Of a stretch of 64,000 nucleotides of DNA, positions 1 to 7,990 are shown one piece after another. The position numbers and the translations under genes were made by a program. The stretch is from JAPLJC01 sp052326585 (lineage in GTDB: Bacteria; Desulfobacterota; Desulfobaccia; Desulfobaccales; 0-14-0-80-60-11), in contig JBKQLU010000066.1 of assembly GCA_052326585.1 (NCBI GenBank), forward strand, positions 50,657 through 114,656. Reading direction: 5' to 3'. Position 1 is the first letter of the stretch, and each line of letters opens with the position of its first letter. The notes under the pieces are model-generated. The model did not search any database, was not told the origin of the DNA, and saw only the letters and a program-made list of their open reading frames with translations.

Positions 1-634
1 ACAGCTCCTGGTGAACCCGCTCCCCGGCAACCCGAGAGAATTCCTGTACCAGTCCGGCGATGGCGGCCTCGGTCTCCGGCGTCAGCTCCAGGCCGTGGGT
101 GGCGGCAAACCGGTAAGCCCGCAGCAGCCGCAACGGATCCGCAGCCAGATTCTGCGCCGCTACCATCCGGATCAGCCCCCGGGACAAATCCTCCAGGCCT
201 CCCAGGGGATCGAGGACCATAAGGGACGCCCGGCCCACGATGGCGTCCAGGTCCAGGGCCACCGCATTGATGGTGAAATCCCGGCCCCTCAGATCCCCTT
301 CCAGTCCGGGGGCCCGGAACTCGGCCAGGTCCAGGATCTCTCCCCGGCAGACCACCCGGGCGGTGCGCTCTCCTTCGTCCAGGAGCACAAAGGTCCCGTC
401 CAGGGCGCCGGCCAGCTCCCGGGCCAGTTCCAGGGTTTGCCCCGAGACCGCCAGGTCAAGATCCGGCGCGGTCCGCCCCAGGGCCAACTCCCGCACCGAC
501 CCCCCCACCAGATAGACCTTGGCCTTCCGGGCCGCCGCCAGCTCCTGCAACACTCGCAAAGAGCGCTGCCCTGCCAGCCGGTGGGCGCCCGTTAGAAGCT
601 CTTGGCGAAGGGCATTGACGGTATTCTCAGACAT
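1..634 (-). CDS. CCA tRNA nucleotidyltransferase / poly(A) polymerase family, N-terminal part
   Basis: Partial gene running off the left edge; 211 codons are visible from an ATG at 632-634. This class II nucleotidyltransferase family adds or repairs the 3' CCA end of tRNA, or polyadenylates RNA. Seen directly: the catalytic GG...R...DLD signature at residues 44-60 (VGGSVRELALGRTAPDLD), the RDFTINA motif at 118-124 that marks the head/neck of the fold, and the LRLLRAYRF motif near 168-176. The C-terminal body, any HD domain and the stop lie outside the window, so CCA-adding and poly(A) activity cannot be told apart. It is divergent from the downstream htrA-like gene, with a 234-bp intergenic region between them. 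Confidence 0.85.
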   Translation of the reverse strand, partial: MSENTVNALRQELLTGAHRLAGQRSLRVLQELAAARKAKVYLVGGSVRELALGRTAPDLDLAVSGQTLELARELAGALDGTFVLLDEGERTARVVCRGEILDLAEFRAPGLEGDLRGRDFTINAVALDLDAIVGRASLMVLDPLGGLEDLSRGLIRMVAAQNLAADPLRLLRAYRFAATHGLELTPETEAAIAGLVQEFSRVAGERVHQEL

Positions 635-868
635 CCTGAACCACAATCACCTGGTCAGAGAGACGAGTCCCGGCGGTTTAAACCCCAGCCGGCCGGGAAT
701 TCACTATCCGGCCCAGCCAGTTTTGTTTACCACATATTTAAAGATAATCATTTCATTATCCCGGCGGCAGCGCAAATTTAGGTTATATTTATATAATATC
801 CCTGTGAGTGGCAGCGCCACCTTACATTCAGGGTCACAGGCCTACCCGATATATCTTTGGAGCATCTT

Positions 869-1909
869 ATGGAAGAGCAAGTGCGACGCACTTTGAATCT
901 CATCTCAGGGGAGGACCTGGCCGCTAGTCTCCCTCCCGGCACTCAGGCCGGCCCCGGGGAGGGCTCGGACCTGGAACTCCTGGACGCTTACTCCCGGGCC
1001 ATCGTCAAGGTAGTGGAGGAGGTGGGTCCCGCGGTGGTGGGCATCACCACCGGCAGCCCGTCGCCCAGGCAGGCGGCAGAGCAGGCCGGGGCCGGTTCGG
1101 GGGTCCTCATCGCCCCGGATGGCTATATACTCACCAACGACCACGTGGTGGCCCAGGCCCGGGTACTCCAGGCCACCCTGGAAGACGGCCGCACCCTGGC
1201 CGGCGAGATCGTCGGCACCGACCCCGCTACCGACCTGGCGGTGATTCGGGTGAATGCCGCGGGTCTGCCCTTTGCCAGCCTGGGAGACTCCGCGGCCCTG
1301 CGGGTGGGCCAGGTGGTCATCGCCATCGGCAACCCCTTCGGCTTCCAGTCCACCGTCTCCACCGGGGTGGTGAGCGCCCTGGGCCGGGCCATGCGGAGCC
1401 GCGCCGGCCGCCTCATCGAGAATATTATCCAACACTCCGCACCCCTTAACCCGGGCAACTCCGGCGGGCCTTTGGTAGATTCCCGGGGCCGGGTGGTGGG
1501 GATCAATACCGCCATCATTATGATGGCCCAGGGCATCGGGTTCTCCATCCCGGCCAACACCGGCAAGTGGGTGGTGTCCCAACTGCTCATCCACGGCCGG
1601 GTGCGCCGGGGCTACCTGGGACTGGTGGCCCGGCAGCGGCCCCTGGAGCGCCGGCTGGTGCGCTTTCACCGCCTGAGCGCCGAATCCGTGGTGGAGGCCA
1701 TCTCGGTGGACCCGCAAGGCCCCGCGGCCCAGGCCGGTTTCCGGGAAGGCGACCTCGTCGTCTCCATCAACGGCCAGCCTTTGATCAGCGTAGACGACCT
1801 GCACCGGTTCCTGGCCGAGTGGCCCATCGGCGAGCCGGTGACCCTCATGGTCATCCGGGGTCTGGAACGCCTGGAACTGCGGGTGCGGCCCCGGGAGGCC
1901 AAGGCCTGA
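869..1909 (+). CDS. HtrA/DegP-like S1C serine protease with one PDZ domain
   Basis: Trypsin-like serine protease of the HtrA (S1C) family, 346 residues from ATG 869. The catalytic triad is visible: His92 in TNDHVV, Asp122 in TDLAV, Ser198 in GNSGGP. One C-terminal PDZ domain (about residues 250-340, with the DLVVSINGQPL stretch) would bind exposed C-termini. HtrA proteins normally degrade or refold damaged envelope proteins, but no signal peptide or membrane anchor is seen here: the N-terminus is hydrophilic and acidic. The protein may therefore be cytoplasmic. ATG 869 is preferred because GGAG lies 6 nt upstream (859-862); an in-frame TTG at 857 would add four residues and lacks a ribosome site. 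The gene stands alone before radA. Confidence 0.88.
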   Translation: MEEQVRRTLNLISGEDLAASLPPGTQAGPGEGSDLELLDAYSRAIVKVVEEVGPAVVGITTGSPSPRQAAEQAGAGSGVLIAPDGYILTNDHVVAQARVLQATLEDGRTLAGEIVGTDPATDLAVIRVNAAGLPFASLGDSAALRVGQVVIAIGNPFGFQSTVSTGVVSALGRAMRSRAGRLIENIIQHSAPLNPGNSGGPLVDSRGRVVGINTAIIMMAQGIGFSIPANTGKWVVSQLLIHGRVRRGYLGLVARQRPLERRLVRFHRLSAESVVEAISVDPQGPAAQAGFREGDLVVSINGQPLISVDDLHRFLAEWPIGEPVTLMVIRGLERLELRVRPREAKA

Positions 1910-2044
1910 GCAAGCTGAACTGGGCCGCCCTCGCAGGCAGGACCACGGTTTCTCATTGTCTTTTGCGCTCGAGATCAAGTAAGATCAAACCAGATCTTTT
2001 GTTGGGCATCACCAATCTCAGCTCCTGAAGGACGCCATCACCCC

Positions 2045-3412
2045 ATGTCCCGGGCCGGAAGACCGGTGTTTGTCTGCCAACAGTGCGGCCACCAGGCGGC
2101 CAAATGGCTGGGGCGCTGCCCCGAGTGTGGCGCCTGGAGCTCCATGGCCGAAGAGGATATACCCCCGGTGGCTCCCGGCCTGGTGCAACTGCCGCCCCGG
2201 CGCGGCCAGCCCCTGCCCCTGCTGAACCTGCAGGCGCCCCCGGAGGTACGCCGGACTTCCGGCATCCAGGAGTTCGACCGCACCCTGGGAGGCGCGGTAG
2301 TCCAAGGTTCCGCGGTGCTGCTGGGGGGCGACCCGGGGATCGGAAAATCGACCCTGATCCTCCAGGTCATGGATCGGCTCAGCCGGGGAGGCCTGGTGGG
2401 CCTCTACATTTCCGGGGAAGAGTCCGAAGCCCAGCTCAAACTCCGGGCCAATCGCCTGGACCTCAGCTCGAGCGACCTCTTGGTGGCCACCGAGACCTGC
2501 CTGGAAAACATCCTCAAGATAGTGGAAGAGGTCCGGCCCGCCTTCCTGGCCCTGGATTCCATCCAGACCATCTACACCGCCACTATCCCCGCGGCCCCCG
2601 GCTCCCTGAACCAGGTGCGGGAGACGGCCTTTCGGCTGGTGCAGCAGGCCAAACTCACCGGGGTGGCCACCTTTCTCATCGGCCATGTCACCAAAGAAGG
2701 CGCCATCGCCGGCCCCATGACCCTGGAGCACATGGTGGACACGGTCCTCTACCTGGAAGGGGACCGCAGCCACGCCTTCCGGCTGCTGCGCACCGTCAAG
2801 AACCGCTTCGGCCCCACCCAGGAACTGGGGGTCTTTGAGATGCAGGAGGCCGGCCTCCTGGAGGTGGACAACCCCTCGGGCCTCTTCATGGCGGAGCGTT
2901 CCCTGGAGGTCCCCGGCGCCGCCGTGGTCCCCAGTCTCGAAGGCTCCCGCCCCATCCTGGTGGAGGTCCAGGCCCTGGTGTCCCCCTCCTCCCTGGCCCT
3001 GCCCCGCCGCCAGAGTATGGGGGTGGACCCGGGGAGGGTGTCGCTGCTGGTAGCCATCCTCGAAAAGCGGGTGGGACTGGGCTTGAGCGGCCAGGACCTC
3101 TACGTCAACGTGGCGGGCGGCGTCCGCCTCACCGAACCGGCCTCGGACCTGGGGGTCTCCCTGGCCGTGGCCTCCTCCTTTCTGGAGCGGGCCCTGCCCG
3201 CGGACACCCTGATCTTCGGAGAAGTGGGCCTCACCGGCGAGGTCCGGGCGGTGAGCGCCCCGGAAGTGCGCCTCAAGGAAGGCGCCAAATTGGGGTTCCG
3301 TAGGGCCCTCCTGGCCCTGCGCCAGAAAGAGCACCTGGGGGACTACCCCGGGCTGGAACTCCTGGGGGTGGAGACCCTGGCCGCGGCCATCCGCAGCCTG
3401 TTTCCCAAGTGA
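2045..3412 (+). CDS. radA: DNA repair protein RadA (Sms)
   Basis: RadA, a RecA-like, DnaB-type ATPase that promotes branch migration during recombinational repair; 455 residues, the usual size. Domains in order: an N-terminal C4 zinc finger (Cys11, Cys14, Cys25, Cys28), a RecA core with Walker A GGDPGIGKST at 94-103, the RadA-specific KNRFG motif near residue 250, and a C-terminal Lon-protease-like domain that lacks peptidase function in this family. The start ATG is preceded by a GAAGGA-type site about 12 nt upstream. It is 135 bp after the htrA-like gene on the same strand and could be read with it. Confidence 0.96.
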   Translation: MSRAGRPVFVCQQCGHQAAKWLGRCPECGAWSSMAEEDIPPVAPGLVQLPPRRGQPLPLLNLQAPPEVRRTSGIQEFDRTLGGAVVQGSAVLLGGDPGIGKSTLILQVMDRLSRGGLVGLYISGEESEAQLKLRANRLDLSSSDLLVATETCLENILKIVEEVRPAFLALDSIQTIYTATIPAAPGSLNQVRETAFRLVQQAKLTGVATFLIGHVTKEGAIAGPMTLEHMVDTVLYLEGDRSHAFRLLRTVKNRFGPTQELGVFEMQEAGLLEVDNPSGLFMAERSLEVPGAAVVPSLEGSRPILVEVQALVSPSSLALPRRQSMGVDPGRVSLLVAILEKRVGLGLSGQDLYVNVAGGVRLTEPASDLGVSLAVASSFLERALPADTLIFGEVGLTGEVRAVSAPEVRLKEGAKLGFRRALLALRQKEHLGDYPGLELLGVETLAAAIRSLFPK

Positions 3413-3689
3413 TCAGAGAAATTTTTGGCGGCAGGCCCCGGAATTTCATCACGGCCCAGAGGCCCATCCCGACCCGGATAGGTTATTGGTTACAGTGGCA
3501 AAGGCTTCCAGCCTGTGACCCGGTCGCCCTGAAAAGACCAAATATTTTGTTCGCATAAGGCGGCGGGCACAGCCCGCCCTAGAAGCGGTTAGAAGAAGGG
3601 ATTTGATAGGGCGGCCTGTGGCCGCCGAGCATCGGCTTCACTTGAAGGCAACCCCCGGAGACCAACAGAAGAATCGAGGAGCGATCGCC
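3413..3689. other. Intergenic region with a two-hairpin repeat
   Basis: 277 bp between radA and the small unknown gene. The only structure recognised is the palindromic repeat at 3559-3626. A GAGGAG ribosome site at about 3676-3681 belongs to the following gene. No ORF with coding character was seen. Confidence 0.6.
3559..3626. repeat. Nested-palindrome intergenic repeat, copy 1
   Basis: Two perfect 7-bp hairpins with 3-nt loops. Stem 1 is GGCGGGC (3562-3568) with GCCCGCC (3572-3578). Stem 2 is GGCGGCC (3610-3616) with GGCCGCC (3620-3626). The arms also pair with each other (CCGCCCTA near 3574-3581 with TAGGGCGG at 3607-3614), so the whole element is an imperfect inverted repeat whose arms are themselves palindromes. 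A second copy with the same 48-bp stem-to-stem spacing lies at 32959-33026. It resembles REP/BIME-type elements. Confidence 0.8.
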
Positions 3690-3935
3690 ATGACCGATAT
3701 GAAAAGCGAGATTCAGAAGGCCTTTGACATGGTGGACCGGCGGCAGAACGACGCCGCCTTGCAGGTCATCGAAGCAATCCTGGCGAGTCTTTCGCCGCCC
3801 AACCGGGTGGAGATTCCCGCGGCCCGGCCCACCATCTACGACTGGCTGCAAAAGGCCAGACGAAGCCTGGCCGGAGAACCCGAGATCGTGCCTCCCAAGG
3901 CCGCCCTGGGGAGCGCCCTGGCCCTGGTGCATTAA
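3690..3935 (+). CDS. Small protein of unknown function, 81 residues
   Basis: Not recognised. The protein is soluble and predicted mostly helical, with no signal peptide, cysteines or membrane segment. Residues 1-35 form a charged amphipathic helix region; the centre carries a PTIYDWLQKARRSL stretch. The start ATG 3690 is chosen because GAGGAG stands 8 nt upstream; the longer open frame from 3603 reads through the palindromic repeat and has no ribosome site. Coding character is supported by the clear ribosome site and ordinary codon use. It lies convergent to the hydrogenase operon with only 26 bp between stops. Confidence 0.6.
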   Translation: MTDMKSEIQKAFDMVDRRQNDAALQVIEAILASLSPPNRVEIPAARPTIYDWLQKARRSLAGEPEIVPPKAALGSALALVH

Positions 3936-3961
3936 CCAGAGCGGCTCTCAGGCGCCGGCCC

Positions 3962-4603
3962 TTAAATTCCCTCCCCCCGACAGGGGGGCGGGAAGATCTT
4001 GTCGAGGCCGTGCTTCTCAAACCCCGCACCGTGGTCATTGCTCCCCTGCCCCTGGACCTCCTGGACTTCCTGCCATATCAGCCGGGCTGCCGCCGGGATG
4101 GCCTTAGCCACCGCCGCAGAAAGTCTTTGTCCGATGCCAAAGTCCTGGGCCTCGATGCCATAGACCACCAGAAAAGGCGGTAATTGCCGGAGCGCCTGCC
4201 CCAAGGCCACGGCCTGGGCGATACCCCAGGCGTGGGTGGAGGCGGCCGGAAATAGCTCTGCCGGCAAGGCGGCCTCATGCACCGGGAAGCGGTAAATCTT
4301 GCCGGGCGGACCGCCGCCCCGGACGGCGTCGGCCAGGATAACGGCGCCGGCCCCATCCCAGGCAGCCAGCAAATCGCTAATCGAGCCGGAGGTCTCCAAA
4401 ACTGCCACCTGGGACCGATCTGGCTCAAAAAAAGCCGCATCTGTTGCAGTGGCGCGCCCTCCCGGGGCTGGAGCCGCCGGCCCGCCCCTACAGGCGCGAG
4501 TTGGTTTCAAAAGTCGGGCCACCAGGAGCCCGGCCGCGTCGTCGCTGCGCCACTCCTGGCCGACGCCGATGATCCGCAGTTGAAAATTCTGGGGAAAGGC
4601 CAC
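3962..4603 (-). CDS. NiFe hydrogenase maturation protease (HyaD/HycI family)
   Basis: Endopeptidase that removes the C-terminal tail of a NiFe hydrogenase large subunit after nickel insertion. The N-terminal GVGQEWRSDDAAG stretch (residues 13-25) matches the family's G-x-G-N/x-x-x-x-DD-G/A metal-binding motif; Asp22 is the likely nickel-sensing acid. It is the last gene of the hydrogenase operon, 10 bp after the large subunit. The start is GTG (4601-4603) with AAAGGA upstream. At 213 residues it is longer than the usual 150-180. About 28 residues after LLVARLLK are Pro/Gly/Ala-rich and encoded by palindromic repeat-like DNA (near 4440-4500). The last ten residues also read through a palindrome near 3968-3990. 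Confidence 0.85.
   Translation of the reverse strand: MAFPQNFQLRIIGVGQEWRSDDAAGLLVARLLKPTRACRGGPAAPAPGGRATATDAAFFEPDRSQVAVLETSGSISDLLAAWDGAGAVILADAVRGGGPPGKIYRFPVHEAALPAELFPAASTHAWGIAQAVALGQALRQLPPFLVVYGIEAQDFGIGQRLSAAVAKAIPAAARLIWQEVQEVQGQGSNDHGAGFEKHGLDKIFPPPCRGEGI
4440..4500. repeat. Palindromic repeat-like insertion inside the hydrogenase protease gene
   Basis: GC-rich palindromic DNA that shares the GCCCCTACAGGCG core with the intergenic element at 43016-43029 and the rest of the window's GGGGCGGG-type palindromes. It is in frame in the protease gene and encodes a low-complexity loop that the family normally lacks. The boundaries are approximate. Confidence 0.5.
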
Positions 4604-4612
4604 CGCGATCCT

Positions 4613-5902
4613 TTATTGCCGCTCCAGACGGATTTTCAAAAAATGGGTGGCGCAGGAGATGCAAGGGTCGTAGTTGCGCACCAACTGTTCGCACTGCCAG
4701 GTGAGTTGGTCGTCAGGTAAATCGAGCCGCGGTTCTACGAACCTCCAGAGGTCCTGTTCGATGATCTTCAAGTTTTGGGAGGTGGGCGGCACGATCTTGG
4801 CCTTCAGGATGGCCCCGGAGCCGTCCAGGCGATAGCGGTGGTAAAGGAGGCCCCGGGGCGCCTCGGTAGCAGCGCAGCCTACCCCGGAGCGGGGCTCCAC
4901 GGTAATTGCCGGTTGATCAGGCCGTTCGTAGGCCGCGATGATCCTTAGGGCCTCATCCACCGCGTAAACGGTTTCCACCGCCCGCACGATGATGCTCTGG
5001 AAGGGGTTGCGGCAATCCCGGCTCAAACCGGCCTCCGCAGCGGCTTCTTGGGCCAGGGGCGAGAGACGGTCGTAATTCAGATGGTAGCGGGCCAGGGGGC
5101 CGACAAAATAGGGACCATGGCCCTGACGCCGCGAGCGCAGGGCGTTGGAATAAGGGACCTGCTCCTCGGCAAAGTGGGCATCATAGTCCTGGACCGCAAT
5201 ATCCAGGCCCTTATTGGAGACCAGCCGTCCTTCGTTTAAGGGGTATTCCGCGGCATGACGCAGGGAGACGAATTCATAATCCTGCTCAAACTCCGGCATG
5301 GGGAGGGCCGCCACCCAGCGCACCGTCTTCAGGGCCGCGTCCCGGGCCCACTTGAGTTCCTCCGCCAGCGGGGCCAGTTCCGCCTTGGTGGGCACCCGGT
5401 AGAAGCCCCCCACCCTGACGTTGATGGGATGGATCTCCCGGCCACCCACCTGAGTGACCACCGCGTTGCCGATCTTTTTGAGCCGGAGCCCCATCTTGAC
5501 CACATCCGGGTGGTCCTGGGCCAGCCGAATGGCGTCCTGGTAGCCCAGGAAATCCGGGGCATGCAGCAGGAAGATGTGGAGGGCGTGGGATTCGATCCAC
5601 TCGCCGCAATAAAGGAGGCGGCGCAGGTCCCTCAGGGGGCCGGTGACCTTCAGCCCCATGGCGTTCTCCATGGCGTGCGCCGCGCTCATCTGGTAGGCCA
5701 CCGGGCAGATGCCGCAGATGCGGGCGGTGATATCCGGGGCTTCGTCGAACTGGCGGCCTCTTAAGAAGGCCTCGAAAAACCGGGGCGGCTCGAAGATCTT
5801 CAGCTTGACTTCGGCCACGGCGCCGCCCTTGACCCGGAGGTACAGGCCACCTTCGCCCTCCACCCGGGTCAGGATATCGACCTTGATGGTTCTACTTTTC
5901 AT
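4613..5902 (-). CDS. hydA: NiFe hydrogenase large (alpha) subunit, group 3b-like
   Basis: Catalytic subunit carrying the NiFe(CN)2CO centre, 429 residues from ATG 5902. Both nickel ligand motifs are present: RICGIC at 61-66 (Cys63, Cys66) followed by a conserved His76, and DPCISCATH at 412-420 (Cys414, Cys417, His420). Nine residues follow His420, the tail expected to be cut by the maturation protease encoded next. The gene order beta-gamma-delta-alpha matches the cytoplasmic NADP-linked sulfhydrogenases of Pyrococcus type (group 3b). Start chosen at 5902 because the ATG overlaps the stop of the small subunit by 11 bp. The longer open frame to 6043 lies inside that gene. Confidence 0.93.
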   Translation of the reverse strand: MKSRTIKVDILTRVEGEGGLYLRVKGGAVAEVKLKIFEPPRFFEAFLRGRQFDEAPDITARICGICPVAYQMSAAHAMENAMGLKVTGPLRDLRRLLYCGEWIESHALHIFLLHAPDFLGYQDAIRLAQDHPDVVKMGLRLKKIGNAVVTQVGGREIHPINVRVGGFYRVPTKAELAPLAEELKWARDAALKTVRWVAALPMPEFEQDYEFVSLRHAAEYPLNEGRLVSNKGLDIAVQDYDAHFAEEQVPYSNALRSRRQGHGPYFVGPLARYHLNYDRLSPLAQEAAAEAGLSRDCRNPFQSIIVRAVETVYAVDEALRIIAAYERPDQPAITVEPRSGVGCAATEAPRGLLYHRYRLDGSGAILKAKIVPPTSQNLKIIEQDLWRFVEPRLDLPDDQLTWQCEQLVRNYDPCISCATHFLKIRLERQ

Positions 5903-6671
5903 GGGCTTCGCTCTCCCGGCGGAACTCCGGGGCGTTGGCGTAGAATTTACGGAAAGCCTGCACCAAACCCGCTTCGGAGACCCCAAAACGCTGACTGAAC
6001 CAGGCAGCCAGGGAAGCGGTGTTGGGCGTCTCCTTGGGGCCATAGCAGCCGTAGCAGCCCCGGTGGTAGGTGGGGCACAGGGCCCCGCAACCGCCGTGGG
6101 TTACCGGCCCCAAGCATGGAGTGCCCATGACCATGACGCAGATGTTGCCCTGAGCCTTGCATTGCAGGCAGACGCTGTGAGGGGCCAGCCGCGGGGTGCA
6201 GCCGCTGAGATAGGCGCTGATCACCTCCAGGAGCTGTCGTTTGTTGATGGGGCAGCCGTTGATCTGGTAGTCCACCTTGATATGGGCCGACAGCGGCGTG
6301 GACTGTTCCAGGGTCTGGATGTATTCCGGATGGGCGTAGACTGCATTAATGAAATTGTTAACGTTTTGGAAGTTGCGCAGGGCCTGGATGCCGCCGGAGC
6401 AGGCGCAGGTGCCCATGGCCACCAGGTATTTGGAGTCCCGGCGTACCTTTTTAATGAGTTCGGCGTCGTGGGCCGTGGTGATGGAGCCGTCCACCAGGGT
6501 CAGGTCGTAGGGGCCCTTGCCCATGACCCGGGAGGCCTCGACGAAAAAGGCCAGTTCCACCGCGCCGGTGATGGTCAGCAGCTCGTCTTCACAGTCCAGG
6601 AGCGATAGCTGGCAGCCGTCGCAGGAGGCGAATTTCCAGACCGAAAGCCGGGGCTTTTTTTTCAAGGCCAT
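5892..6671 (-). CDS. hydD: NiFe hydrogenase small (delta) subunit
   Basis: Electron-transfer subunit, 259 residues, of the F420-nonreducing/sulfhydrogenase delta type. The proximal-cluster CxxC appears at Cys17 and Cys20 (FASCDGCQLSLLD). Further clustered cysteines near the middle (GTCACSGG) and the C-terminal half (several Cys around CLQC, CLGP and CGALC) would hold the remaining Fe-S clusters. No twin-arginine signal is present, which fits a cytoplasmic enzyme. ATG 6671 lies 3 bp after the gamma subunit stop, and the 3' end overlaps the large subunit start. Confidence 0.93.
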   Translation of the reverse strand: MALKKKPRLSVWKFASCDGCQLSLLDCEDELLTITGAVELAFFVEASRVMGKGPYDLTLVDGSITTAHDAELIKKVRRDSKYLVAMGTCACSGGIQALRNFQNVNNFINAVYAHPEYIQTLEQSTPLSAHIKVDYQINGCPINKRQLLEVISAYLSGCTPRLAPHSVCLQCKAQGNICVMVMGTPCLGPVTHGGCGALCPTYHRGCYGCYGPKETPNTASLAAWFSQRFGVSEAGLVQAFRKFYANAPEFRRESEAHEK

Positions 6672-6674
6672 GGG

Positions 6675-7490
6675 TCAGACCTCCCGCCGCTCGAACCAGT
6701 CTTTGACCACATCGTAGCGAAAGACCGGACCGTCTTTGCAGACGAAGAAGGGTCCCCACTGGCAGTGGCCGCACAGGCCCAGGCCGCATTTCATGTGGCG
6801 TTCCATGGAGACGAAGATTTGCGCCGGCGCCAGGCCCCGGTTGAGAAGTTCGATTACGGTGTAGCGCATCATCAACTGGGGGCCGCATACCAGGGCGGTG
6901 GTGTTGGCCGGGTCGAAGCGGGCCCGGGGAATGACGGTGGTCACCACCCCGACGCTCCCTCGCCAGTCAGTCGGGGCGGTGTCTACCGAGACGTGCACCC
7001 TGAGGTCGAAGCGGCCCCGCCAGTCCTGTAGTTCCTGCCGGTAAAGCAGGTCCGCGGGGGTGCGGGCCCCATAAATCAACTCGAAGTTTCCGTAGTCCGG
7101 ACGATGGCCAAGCAGGTGATATATGGCGGGCCTTAAGGGTGCCAGGCCCAAGCCGCCGGCTACGATGACCACGTCTTGGCCGGCCATTTCCGCCACCGGC
7201 CAGGGGACGCCGAAGGGACCCCGCACTCCCAATCGCGCCCCGGGGCGAGCCCGACACATAGCCCGGGTGACGTTGCCGACATTGCGCACCGTGTGTATCA
7301 GGCTTTGGGGGTGGGCCGGGTCGCCGCTGATGGAGATGGGCACCTCTCCCAAGCCGAAGGCGTAGAGCATGTTGAACTGCCCGGGCGCAAAGGCAAAGTC
7401 CGACGCCTCGCCGGGCCGGGCCAGGTCAAGGGTGAAGGTGTCGGCGGTTTCGCGTCGCACCCGTTGGATCTGGAAAATTTCCGGCAGCAT
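6675..7490 (-). CDS. hydG: Hydrogenase FAD/NAD(P)-binding (gamma) subunit
   Basis: Ferredoxin-NADP reductase-like subunit that passes electrons between the hydrogenase and NAD(P). An FAD-binding barrel (residues 1-95, with the PGQFNMLY stretch) precedes a nucleotide-binding Rossmann half (VVIVAGGLGLAPLRP). A C-terminal [2Fe-2S] motif of dihydroorotate dehydrogenase electron-transfer type follows (MKCGLGLCGHCQWGP plus a later Cys). About 271 residues from ATG 7490; an in-frame GTG at 7494-7496 would add two residues. Third-from-last in the operon, directly before the small subunit. Confidence 0.92.
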   Translation of the reverse strand: MLPEIFQIQRVRRETADTFTLDLARPGEASDFAFAPGQFNMLYAFGLGEVPISISGDPAHPQSLIHTVRNVGNVTRAMCRARPGARLGVRGPFGVPWPVAEMAGQDVVIVAGGLGLAPLRPAIYHLLGHRPDYGNFELIYGARTPADLLYRQELQDWRGRFDLRVHVSVDTAPTDWRGSVGVVTTVIPRARFDPANTTALVCGPQLMMRYTVIELLNRGLAPAQIFVSMERHMKCGLGLCGHCQWGPFFVCKDGPVFRYDVVKDWFERREV

Positions 7491-7531
7491 ATGCACCCCG
7501 CAGGGCGGGTCCGGAGACTATCCCCACCTGT

Positions 7532-7990
7532 CTAGTCCTGAAACATATCGGTGAGCTGCAGGCTGTATACCCGGAAACGCACCGCCAGCGAATCGGCGTA
7601 GCGTTTCAGGATTTCGTAGCCCAGATCGTGGTTGGCCTCGCATTTTTCCCGGAGGCAGTTCACCTCGAGGCTCAGGGCTCGCGTGAGGCCTGCAGCCCGC
7701 GTGTCCGCGGGCCAGTGATAAGACTCGCGGTTAACCCAAAGCCAACCTAGCATGCCCCCTTCCCCTATGGTCTGCATGGTTATGGGCCCGCGCCGGGCGC
7801 TGAAGATTTCCACCGAGACCCGGCCTTGAAGAATCAGGTAGAACCTGGTAGCCTCCTCTCCGGCCCGGCAGAGAAACTGGCCGTCGGTAAAATTGAGCCG
7901 GGAGGCGCAGGCGGCCACTTCGTGGATAAGCCGCGGGGCCAGACCCTGGCAAAATGGATGGGCCGCCAAGATGGGCTCAAGGTTCTCCAT
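7532..7990 (-). CDS. Cyclic-nucleotide-binding-domain protein of the hydrogenase operon
   Basis: 152 residues holding a single CAP/CRP-type beta-roll domain (FLCRAGEEATRFYLILQGRVSVE is the core, given here only as a marker at about residues 40-62). No helix-turn-helix follows, so it is unlikely to bind DNA like Crp. Stand-alone domains of this kind occur in other group 3b hydrogenase clusters, where a ligand-sensing or structural role is assumed but not shown. ATG 7990 is chosen because it overlaps the TGA of the beta subunit gene and has GGAGGA 8 nt upstream; the longer frame to 8017 lies inside that gene. Confidence 0.8.
   Translation of the reverse strand: MENLEPILAAHPFCQGLAPRLIHEVAACASRLNFTDGQFLCRAGEEATRFYLILQGRVSVEIFSARRGPITMQTIGEGGMLGWLWVNRESYHWPADTRAAGLTRALSLEVNCLREKCEANHDLGYEILKRYADSLAVRFRVYSLQLTDMFQD

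Noticed and set aside
792..797. TATAAT before the HtrA-like gene
   Set aside because: The -10 is perfect but the sequence 17 bp upstream (AGCGCA) has no -35 likeness.
905..1978. 357-codon open frame antisense to the HtrA-like gene
   Set aside because: Shadow of a GC-rich gene; composition is His/Gly/Asp-rich nonsense with no family likeness, while the plus strand carries the full catalytic triad.
2018..3334. 438-codon open frame antisense to radA
   Set aside because: Antisense shadow; the plus strand encodes complete RadA.
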